Source of the DNA: a bacterium
Lineage (GTDB): Bacteria; Electryoneota; RPQS01
Assembly (NCBI GenBank): GCA_016721565.1
Contig: JADKHW010000031.1
Location: 1-15,443 of the forward strand
DNA length: 15,443 nucleotides
Direction of reading: 5' to 3'
In this document: positions 7,313 through 14,156 of the stretch, piece after piece
How positions within the stretch are numbered: position 1 is the stretch's first letter
Layout: the number at the start of each line of letters is the position of its first letter
Translations under genes and position numbers: made by a program
Notes under the pieces: model-generated
What the model was told of the DNA's origin: nothing
Database searches by the model: none
The model's input: only the letters and a program-made list of their open reading frames with translations

Positions 7313-9422
7313 TTACTTCAACAGCAGAAGTTTCGTAATACGCTCGGTACCCGGAGTCTTGAGAACTGCGAAGTATGTACCGGAAGCCATATCGGCGGCA
7401 TTCCATTGCACGCGATGCACGCCCGCGGGAAAGCGGACCATCTTGCAGAACGGCAACTTCCTGACCGGCGAGATTGTGAATGACAACCTTGGCCTGCGTT
7501 TGCTGCGGCAACGCAAAGTCAATCGTCGTCAGCGGGTTGAACGGATTCGGGAATGCTTCAATTGCAAATTCCTGCGGCATGAAGCCCGGCTCATCGCCAA
7601 TGCCCGTTCCCAAACGAACCCACGGCGTCCACGACGTGGAGTCACAGAATTCAAAGTCACACACGCGGCACTTGATTGTGTTCGCGTTCAGCGTGATGAA
7701 ACGGTGGTTGTAGGTCGGGCTGTTGGTGCCGACCGCGTTGCCGTTATGGTACCACTGATAGTTCAACGTCTGTCCGTCCGGATCTTCGGCAACCACCGCG
7801 AAATTCACAGTCGTGTTGAAAACAACGGTGTCAAGCGTAGTAGGCGTCGCAGCTGTGATTTCTGGCGGATGATTCTCTTGACCCGGAGTGCGAATCGTCG
7901 CGCGAAGCATGACGTCTGCTTCGTTCAGAGACGGTTTTCTGCCCAGCCACCTGCGGCTTCCCACGAACGACGCGGATACCCGGCGTGGAGGACGTATCAA
8001 CACCAAAGACAGCCGTCGAACCCGGCGAGGTGTACCATGCGACATAGAAGCTACCGTCGTTAATAATCACATCACCGGCAGGAACCGTAACACTATTCCA
8101 ACCTACGACGGGGGCGGTAATGGTCGAACTCCATATGACGTCGCCCGGCGAACCGTTCGGGCCACCATCGCTCAGAATCTGCAGATCAAACGTGCCGGCA
8201 GTCGTAACATACGCACGCGCGCTAATCACTTCGCATGGGAAGATTGGCGGAACAAATTCCATAGCCATACCACCGTCACCACCGGCCCAGCTCCAATCGC
8301 GATCCGATGTACCGTCGTCATAGAACAATTCGCCCGGTAGCGTCACGACGTGAAGCTCAGCGCGCTGCGAGTTGTGCCTGCAAACAAGTCACCGGCCAGA
8401 GTAACGGTTCCAACCAAGCGATACACACCATCGGTGCTCGGCGTCCAAATTGCGGGAATATCCGTCGTCTGCGTTGCGCCTTGCGCGATTGCACCACCCG
8501 TGATATTGGATTGCGTGATTAACGTGTTGTTCGTCTGACGCACCGAGTAGTTCGCGGTATATGCCGTCTCATTCTGGTTACCCGTGTTCTTCACAGCGGA
8601 TAGCCGTCAAGTGCGTCACCGTTCAGAATGAACTCGCCTTGCGACTTATCATTCTGGACACCGGCGATACCAAGGTCATGCACCTGGAAGGTAATGACGT
8701 CAGGGTAGTAGAACTTGATGGCCGAATTCTGTGTCGGATAGGTACCGAAGAAGTTCGAGATACCGATTTGACCCGTCAGGTTTTCGATACCGATCGAAAT
8801 GTTGTTGTTCGACACGGTGTCCTGCTGTGTTCCGTACTGGAACGTAATAGAGGAGTCAACACCGGAGGAGAACCAATTGGAAGTTGTGATGTCCCGAGTT
8901 ACCACCCTGAAGCCAGCCTTCCACGTCAACCCATGACACGATCAAGGTGTCCTCATCATTGGTCCACCAATAGCATTCGCTCTGCCCGTTCGGCTCAAAA
9001 AACCAGTCGGCGGCATACGGCGAAACGATGTCGTTCGGCGCGGCAGCGTTCGGGAATTGCGGAATCGGCTGTGCAAGCTGACCGGCGCTCGAGAACTTGA
9101 TGTAACCGGTCGAGCCAATGTAGAACGAAGCCACATCATACCAATAGAACCGGAAGTTCCAGCCTATTTGGAACGGTCCGACAAAATTGTCGTCCGTCAA
9201 ACCCGAAACGGGCGTGCCGGTCGTTGTAATATCCGTCCAACGAACCTGCGGGCCGCCGGCTTCGAGGTTGTCCTTGGCTAAGTAGCCAAACTGATCCGGA
9301 CCCCATTGGGTATCCAGAGACTGCGTGTTTCCTCTCACCACATCAGTGGGAGCGGAACCACTCTTGGCAAAGCTAATCGACAAACTTGCGATCAACAGTG
9401 CGAATAAAAACCAACGTTTCAT
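7313..9422 (-). CDS. Large secreted multidomain protein with CARDB-like and Ig-like segments and PNPFN sorting domain, frameshifted
   Basis: Roughly 700 residues once frames are joined. Start at 9422 is backed by AAAGGAG (9430-9436) and a signal peptide (MKRWFLFALLIASLSISFA). The N-terminal segment has the GPFQIGWNFRFYWYD...FYIGSTGYIKF pattern seen in many large secreted proteins of FCB bacteria. The frame then shifts near 8870 (SSGVDSSITFQYGTQQD), 8600 (VKNTGNQNETAYTANYSV, CARDB-like) and 8350 (ELFYDDGTSDRDWSWAGG). Two more shifts fall near 7990-7920, through SWEAAGGWAENRL to NEADVMLRATIRT. An Ig/PKD-like segment (QTLNYQWYHNGNAVG) follows. FPNPFNPLTTIDFALP near 7540 begins the sorting domain, and a last shift near 7425 gives the ending GTYFAVLKTPG...LLLLK. 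No catalytic residues were recognised, so it is probably structural or adhesive. The frame breaks lie between recognisable segments and look like sequence errors. Confidence 0.82.
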
Positions 9423-9485
9423 CTTGTTGCTCCTTTAAGGCTGCGGGACTACCGGGACCACCGGAAGCCGTACAAAAAAAGTAGT

Positions 9486-9899
9486 TTATTGTTCAAAATC
9501 TTCAGAGCCGGGTTCATCCGGAAATATCATCACGACGGCCGCCGCCGTGGTGCTTGTATGTGTTAACGAAACGGATATTCGCATAGGAAAGGCAGAGTAC
9601 GCACCGTGAATCCGCACGCGTGGGCCTTTGCCGGGGATGGTCAATACTTCAACATCGCGGAAAGCCAGAAACTCACCTATGCCCGTTCCCAACGCCTTGG
9701 CGACAGCTTCTTTCGTTGCCCAGCGTGCTGCAAGTGATTCTTCGGCTTTGGCGCGCTTCAAACATTCCGCAAGCTCGTTCTCAGTAAAGATGCGCTCTAA
9801 GAATGCTGCATCATCAAGATGTTTGGCAATCCGCTCGACTTCAACGAGGTCAATTCCCAAGGAAGGCAGAATCGGTGTCGGCGGAGTTTTTTCGGTCAT
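9486..9899 (-). CDS. acpS: Holo-[acyl-carrier-protein] synthase
   Basis: Transfers 4'-phosphopantetheine from coenzyme A to a serine of acyl carrier protein, activating it for fatty acid synthesis. 137 residues, intact. GIDLVEVERI (Asp17) and LAARWATKEAVAKALGTGIG (Glu64) are the two conserved blocks that bind magnesium and CoA. SVSLTHTSTTAAAVV near residues 109-123 is the third conserved block. The length is a little above the usual 115-130 because of short extensions at both ends. The start ATG at 9899 overlaps the stop of the preceding beta-helix gene in ATGA, implying translational coupling. A 63-base gap follows before the next secreted protein gene. Confidence 0.96.
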   Translation of the reverse strand: MTEKTPPTPILPSLGIDLVEVERIAKHLDDAAFLERIFTENELAECLKRAKAEESLAARWATKEAVAKALGTGIGEFLAFRDVEVLTIPGKGPRVRIHGAYSAFPMRISVSLTHTSTTAAAVVMIFPDEPGSEDFEQ

Positions 9900-11444
9900 C
9901 TACGTAAGAATGGCAAGGCAACGTCTGACGAAACTTGAGAAGCCATCACAGCATACGTTCGCTTTGAATAGGGTGTAGCCAATGCGTCAGTGTCCACAAA
10001 CTCTTCAGACGGTGTGGCGCCGAGAAATACAGCTTCATTCAAATTGAACACACCGTCATTGACACGAAACACCCAATACTCAATTGCATCTGGAACCGAC
10101 GACCAACGAAGCCGCATGTGATTCAGGTCATCAATCCGCTCAATCGTCAAGTCCAGAAATCGTCTGCAAATGAAAGAACGGATAGGGGCCGATATCAGGA
10201 ATGGTTCCGTCAGGATCGGTGTTCCATTCGGATCACCAGCGTTCACCAGATCAGAGAACTGGTAAAGACTATATTCGCCGTATAGACCGGAAGGATCGAA
10301 ATCCGGGATTGCGTAGAGATTTCCAAAGACATCAACCGGGTCACCGTTTACGTTGACTGTGGTCATCGTGCCGAATCCTTGCGGGCCGTTCGCCATGTTT
10401 CTCAGATGCCGGTTGTCAAAACTGCAATGACGCAACGCATCCACGTCACCGTAGATTGCAATACCAGGATAGTTCCCGACAAATGCACGGTTGAAAATCC
10501 ATGTATTGCCCAGGACATTCATCGCGTTGCCGTAAATGCCTCGATTGCCGATGAAGAGGCAATTCGTAACGTGTTGAGGCCGGGCGAAGTCATAAAGAGC
10601 GCACCGTGGCTGCCAGGATGCCCATCAGAGTGGTGCAACATTCTCTTTGAAGACGCAGCGATCAATCCGGGCGCGGCTGTCATCTACAATCCACCCAACC
10701 CCGCCGTCCGATGCATAATTGCTGTCGAAGAGACAATTGGTTAGCGTCACGTTTACGCTGTCCGCGAAAATTGCACCGGCCCAAATCGGGCCGCTGTTGC
10801 GAGAAAATGTGCAGGGTCGAACGTTATACTCCCATTAAACGAGCAGCTACCACCGCCATCCTGGGCTGAATTATCCGCAATCAAACAGCGCCGGAAGGTC
10901 ACGTCGCTCTGCTGAGTCACTATTCCGCCTCCGCAGCCCTCACCACTGTTGTTGAGAATTGAGCAGTCGCGAATCTCAATCGTCTCGCCTAGGACTTTGA
11001 TCCCACGCCCTAAACAATTACGAATGGTGTTATGTTCAAAGATCAGGTGTGGAGTCTGAACCTGAAGTGCGCCATTGTAGGACCCCGCGTTTTCGATCAC
11101 GCCGTAACGAACGATAGACGTGTCAGCTTCATTCGTGCCGTAGAAATTCACCAAGCCACCTGTCCTCAGGGTCCGCAGTTTCTTGCGTGAAATACACCGG
11201 TCGCCGACTTCCCCAAGACATTCAAAACGTCCGCTTATTGAATGCGCGCGCAGCTTTGGAATTTCACAATCACGCCGGCATTGATGATAAGTGTATCATC
11301 TGCTGCAAGAACAGGGTTGCCAACAGCAATGTACGGACTACCTTCTATCGTCCACTCGCCTTGAACTTCCCCTGAAACCAAGGTATCACCGAACGACGAC
11401 GTTGCTATGAACAACGAAAACAAAACGAACAGTAGTGATTTCAT
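9896..11444 (-). CDS. Secreted right-handed beta-helix protein with C-terminal FnIII-like segment, frameshifted
   Basis: About 510 residues after joining frames. Start at 11444 has a near-perfect Shine-Dalgarno AGGAGGG (11449-11455) and a signal peptide (MKSLLFVLFSLFIATSSFG). After WTIEGSPYIAVGNPVLAADD the frame breaks near 11240. GRGIKVLGETIEIRDCSI and similar coils form the beta-helix (about 11150-10830). Further shifts near 10825, 10640 and 10570 are needed to follow NCLFDSNYASDGG and NCLFIGNRGIYGNA. Near 10225 the typical phrase NGTPDPDGTIPDIGPYPFFH is read in another frame, and the frame returns near 10155. The C-terminal DLNHMRLRWSSVPDAIEYW is FnIII-like. Unlike the other three exported proteins it has neither a PNPFN motif nor a propeller. 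Function is unknown; it is probably extracellular or surface. Confidence 0.78.
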
Positions 11445-11493
11445 CCGACCCTCCTTTGCGGACTTGTGCGCCGACGTGACGCGCGACGAAAAC

Positions 11494-12196
11494 TCAGAAC
11501 AAAGACGTTTGGTCTTCGTCGATTTCCATCAGGTTCAGGACTTGCAGGAGTTGGCTGATATCGTCGATGTCGTAGTCGGCCCCACTCTCAACCGTGTTCT
11601 TCGTATCGCCGTAGCGGGCGAACACTGTGATGATACCAAGCTGTTTGGCACCGACCATGTCGCGCTCGGGCCAATCACCGATCATCAAAACTTCTTTGGG
11701 AGACATCCCCATGATCGCGAGGGCGCGCTCGAAGGGGACGGGAGACGGTTTGCGGTGTCCGGTGTCATCGAATGTGACCACCGGATCAAACATGTGGTGC
11801 AAATCGAGCTGCGCCAATCTCAGCCACGCGCCGAGGTCTGGGAGCATCAGGTACGGCAAGCCTTAACCCCTTCGCAAAAGCTCGGCCAGCGTCTGGCGGG
11901 CATGCGGGTAGGTGACCAGATAGTTGTTGCGTGCCCGACGGTAGGCTACGATGCCTGCCGCGAGCCATTTGAAGTCGACAACCCGGTAGTGCTTTTGCAG
12001 GAAGATATCAAAAATCTCCTGATGTTCTATCCCGACCTTGTCGTAGATTTCATAGATCAGTTTGACGGCTTCGTCGTGCGGCATGGGCATGCCGGAATCG
12101 ATCATGGCCGTAACCGCGGCCTCGATGGAAGCCCGTTTCATCCGCATGAAGTCCAGCAGGGTGTTGTCCGAGGTCGAACAGGATCCCGCGTATCAT
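11494..12196 (-). CDS. HAD subfamily IA phosphatase (TIGR02253-like), frameshifted
   Basis: A cytoplasmic phosphohydrolase of the haloacid dehalogenase superfamily. The start at 12196 gives MIRGILFDL; one extra base near 12170 must be removed to read DNTLLDFMRMKRAS, completing the nucleophile motif DxDNT. The cap region follows (EAVKLIYEIYDKVGI, then GIVAYRRARNNYLVTYP). A second break near 11865 hides motif II: the pieces GLRLAV and DAPRPR are visible in the alternative frame and AWLRLAQLDL in the next. KPSPVPFERAL carries the motif III lysine and VLMIGDWPERDMVGAK the motif IV acidic residues. The close resemblance in the cap and VTFDDTGxxKPSP region is to the TIGR02253 group, whose substrates are small sugar phosphates in the studied archaeal members. 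The substrate here is not known. It heads the minus-strand run, 49 bases before the beta-helix gene. Confidence 0.88.
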
Positions 12197-12233
12197 GTGT
12201 CCTAAGGGCTATTCGGGGGGTTACGCAAATTAC

Positions 12234-12262
12234 AATCTATTGACATTCTTGCGAATATGCAA
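12234..12262 (-). promoter_or_regulatory. Possible promoter for the HAD-led run
   Basis: On the minus strand TTGCAT (12262-12257) and TAGATT (12239-12234) are 17 bases apart. The matches are modest (3 and 4 of 6), and the call rests on spacing and on lying about 40 bases before the start codon at 12196. Confidence 0.25.
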
Positions 12263-12269
12263 GTTTTTT
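12248..12269 (+). other. Short hairpin with T-run between divergent genes
   Basis: CTTGC (12248-12252) pairs with GCAAG (12259-12263) over a 6-base loop and is followed by TTTTTT. It has the form of a weak plus-strand terminator, but no plus-strand gene lies upstream, so it may be chance or part of a regulatory site. Confidence 0.3.
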
Positions 12270-12287
12270 GGGTTCGTAGGGTTCGTG
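12270..12287. repeat. Tandem 9-bp near-repeat in the divergent intergenic region
   Basis: GGGTTCGTA is followed directly by GGGTTCGTG. The pair sits about 80 bases from each of the two divergent start codons (12196 and 12369), a place where an operator would be expected. No regulator is known. Confidence 0.35.
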
Positions 12288-12362
12288 TCACCCTTTTTGT
12301 ATTACTCCCCCCGGAACGGGTATTGAAGACAGCTATGTTATTGTTTTCTCGGGAAAGGCGCG

Positions 12363-12391
12363 TTGACAATGAAACCTCCAATTGGTATATT
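12363..12391 (+). promoter_or_regulatory. Consensus-like promoter overlapping the TPM start codon
   Basis: TTGACA (12363-12368), a 17-base spacer and TATATT (12386-12391) match the sigma70 consensus at 6/6 and 5/6. The ATG chosen for the TPM gene (12369) lies inside the spacer. If the promoter is real, transcription begins near 12398 and translation would have to start at GTG 12399. If not, the resemblance is accidental. Both starts give a usable signal peptide. Confidence 0.35.
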
Positions 12392-13113
12392 GCAACAGGT
12401 GTTGCAGCTTGCTTGTCTGGTCTTTGCGACGTTGGTTGCAAGGGCTGACAGGGCGGCATTGCCTGCTGTTCCCGAGCCTATTGGCTATGTTTCCGACTAT
12501 GCGCGGGTCGTGGATCCATCGGACGAGCGGAGTTAGCTCAAATCAGGGGCAGAGCTTGGGCGCAAGACCGGAGTTAGAATTCGAGTCCTGACCGTGCCGA
12601 ATTTGGGCGGACAGGATTTGGATTATGTTTCCAAGACTTTATTGGCGGCCTGGTCAAGAATCCAAGGAAAGCCGGCAATACAATCTTGATTCTGGACGCG
12701 CTGGCTGAAAAGCGGGTGCGGATTAGATTGGGTGAGAATATCCCGCATCTTATCTCTGACGAGGTGAGCAAGCGAGTGCAGCAGCAGGTGATGCTGCCGA
12801 ATTTAGCGCAAGGCGAGCGCGGGACGGCTTATTTGCTGGCAGTGACGGAGCTGTCGGTGGCGATTGGATTGGAGCAGCAGGTGGCGCTTTATACTGTGCC
12901 CGGCTATTTGAAATTACAGCCTGCGGTGTATAGGCCGAACGGTGAGAATAAGAACAAGCTGCCAGATATCTTGCTGTTCATTCCGTTGTTGGTTTTTATG
13001 GTGGGAATGGCAAGACTGGAAACCCGCATGGCGAGGGCTACGCAGGTCTTTGATAAGGTGTTCCGGCAGACGTGGGTGGGCGGCTGGAAAGTGGATCGGG
13101 CAATTGGAGTTAG
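12369..13113 (+). CDS. TPM-domain (TLP18.3/Psb32/MOLO-1) membrane-anchored protein, frameshifted
   Basis: An envelope protein of the YgcG/TPM type. From ATG 12369 a signal peptide (MKPPIGILQQVLQLACLVFA, cleavage after ARA) is followed by PEPIGYVSDYARVVDPSDE, the characteristic opening of the domain. After a break near 12535 come LGRKTGVRIRVLTVPNLGGQ and DLDYVSKTLLAAW. A shift near 12660 gives AGNTILILDALAEKRVRIRL, and VMLPNLAQGERGTAYLL ends the domain. A transmembrane segment (PDILLFIPLLVFMVGM) sits near 12960-13010. The tail probably ends SGSGNWS at TAG 13111, which suits the glycine-rich tails of this family, although the 12686 frame itself runs on to 13153. At least four indels are needed. 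TPM proteins are linked to membrane protein repair or quality control; the molecular role here is inferred only. It is followed closely by lemA. Confidence 0.82.
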
Positions 13114-13136
13114 GAACTGTTCTGGGCGACGTTTGA

Positions 13137-13693
13137 TTGAGGGCGATAAGTAAATCTCTGAAATTTCTACGCGTTGCGGCGTCCGTATTGTAATGGCTTT
13201 GTTGGCCCGGCTTTGCGCTGGCCTTCTCTGTTTATCAGAGCTATTCAGATTTGGCCGTGCTGAATCGGACCGCCAAGACAAAATTTGCGGACTGGGAAGC
13301 GGCGCTGGCTCAAGACGCGGGATGCTGGATGAGCTGACTGAAATTGTCTCAGCCACGACGACCAAGCCGGAACTCTGCAAGCGGCTGCGGACAAGGTTTT
13401 GGAAGAAGCTCCCGAGGGGAATGACGTTTCCGCGCGAATCACAATGCACATGATCTATGGGAGCACACTAAGCCAACTGCGAGGTTTGGCGATGAGGTAC
13501 CCGCAGTTAAGAGATTCTGAGGTGTTTCGCGAATGGGAGACTGAGTATCTGAAGACTCAGATTGCTGAAGAAGGCCGCGAAAACGGGGTATAATTCGGCT
13601 GTCCGGAGGTACAACGATGTTTTGGATTCGTTTACGGGGAAGCTGATTGCGTTGTTGTTTGCAGTACCGCCGAAACCCTTGATACCGGGCTAA
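13137..13693 (+). CDS. lemA: LemA family membrane protein, frameshifted
   Basis: LemA proteins have one N-terminal membrane helix and a long helical domain; their function is unclear, and they commonly neighbour TPM proteins. No single frame spans the gene, but the family pattern is recovered across three. A hydrophobic N-terminus (WLCWPGFALAFSVYQSYSDL, about 13178-13240) leads to NRTAKTKFADWEAALAQ, then RGMLDELTEIVSATTT (about 13317-13365). LSQLRGLAMRYPQLRDSEVF (about 13468-13527) is the conserved middle, and GYNSAVRRYNDVLDSFTGKL (about 13590-13650) is the diagnostic YNxxVxxYN ending. It stops at TAA 13691. The start is uncertain: TTG 13137 is the first possible codon in the N-terminal frame, but a TAA near 13178 shows another indel. 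The order TPM then lemA is the reverse of the common arrangement. Confidence 0.82.
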
Positions 13694-13932
13694 CCGCGTG
13701 TCAGGCCGGAGGCTCGATTTAGTGGAGCTGACGCAGAGAAGCTACCCCTAACCCCGCCCCTTTCCCCGCAAGCGGGGCAAAGGGATACAGAAAAGAAAAA
13801 ACCGCGACAGTGTTAGGCTGGTTTTATGGTTCGTCCGATTATATTGGCATACGCAACGATTGCGCGGCGTGCACGGCTACGGGGCTGGTGGAGGAGTCGG
13901 TGACAATGTCTCCTCGAAACGGGTTTGAGCCT
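13694..13932. other. Non-coding stretch after lemA
   Basis: No recognised gene. It holds the hairpin at 13758-13784 and a short plus-strand frame from ATG 13826 that begins MVRPIILAY and stops at 13903. An alternative frame reads NDCAACTATGLVEESV up to a stop near 13943. These pieces do not add up to a family I know. Confidence 0.4.
13758..13784. repeat. REP-like GC-rich hairpin
   Basis: CCCTTT-CCCCGC (13758-13769) pairs with GCGGGG-C-AAAGGG (13772-13784), a 12-bp stem with a single bulged base. A C-rich flank (ACCCCTAACCCCGCCCC) lies to its left. Elements of this appearance are often dispersed in many copies in intergenic DNA of uncultured bacteria. Only one copy is in this window, so multiplicity is an inference. 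Confidence 0.55.
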
Positions 13933-14085
13933 CTAAGTCAATGATTTTGGTTGATATGTTAGAAATCTCGCCATTGCGAGGTTTTCCACCATCAGACGAT
14001 ACCAATCGTCCGGGTTCGGGGGAGCCGCCTCAGCAAAAACAAGCCAATGCGGGCGGCGTTCATCGTATTTCATTAGTTTCCTCAT
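13933..14085 (-). CDS. Unrecognised 50-aa protein with strong ribosome site
   Basis: ATG 14085 to TAG 13933, 50 codons, beginning MRKLMKYDERRPHWLVFAEA and ending LTYQPKSLT. GGAGGG (14091-14096) lies five bases before the ATG, the best-placed Shine-Dalgarno of the right half of the window, and a sigma54-like promoter lies just upstream of that. The product is tryptophan- and arginine-containing, soluble, with a PPNPDDWYRLMVENLAMARF segment that could form an amphipathic helix. There is no signal peptide, membrane segment or cysteine. It is divergent from dnaG. It resembles no family I know. The frame is intact while both neighbours are broken by indels. Its existence as a gene is likely but unproven. 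Confidence 0.55.
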   Translation of the reverse strand: MRKLMKYDERRPHWLVFAEAAPPNPDDWYRLMVENLAMARFLTYQPKSLT

Positions 14086-14116
14086 ATAGTCCCTCCACCC
14101 TTTAACTCTGTAATGG

Positions 14117-14131
14117 GCAACAAAGATGCCA
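14117..14131 (-). promoter_or_regulatory. Sigma54-like (-24/-12) promoter before the 50-aa gene
   Basis: On the minus strand TGGCATC-TTTG-TTGC fits the sigma54 consensus TGGCAYR-N4-TTGCW except for one base in the -24 box and the last base of the -12 box. The invariant GG and GC doublets are separated by exactly 10 bases. Transcription would begin near 14105, leaving a leader of about 20 bases that carries GGAGGG. An enhancer-binding activator would be needed; none is encoded in the window. Confidence 0.5.
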
Positions 14132-14156
14132 CAGGGTTAAGTCAAGTATTTTCAAA

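Noticed and set aside
7359..8063. 234-codon plus-strand open frame
   Set aside because: It is antisense to the secreted protein with the PNPFN domain, and is Arg-rich in the way shadow frames of acidic proteins usually are.
9437..9485. Imperfect tandem GGGACTACC/GGGACCACC after acpS as a terminator
   Set aside because: No stable stem followed by a T-run forms in the minus-strand direction.
11407..12243. 278-codon plus-strand open frame
   Set aside because: It is antisense to the HAD gene, whose motifs are unmistakable on the minus strand; its translation has no recognisable family pattern.
12528..12600. tRNA-like string (GGAGTTAGCTCAA... and GAATTCGAGTCC)
   Set aside because: It resembles D-arm and T-loop pieces, but no acceptor or anticodon stem can be formed, and the bases encode the conserved TPM segment LGRKTGVRIRVLTVPNLGG.
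13826..13903. Possible start of a peptide deformylase gene (MVRPIILAY)
   Set aside because: The following GDPVLR-type residues and all later deformylase motifs are missing in every frame.
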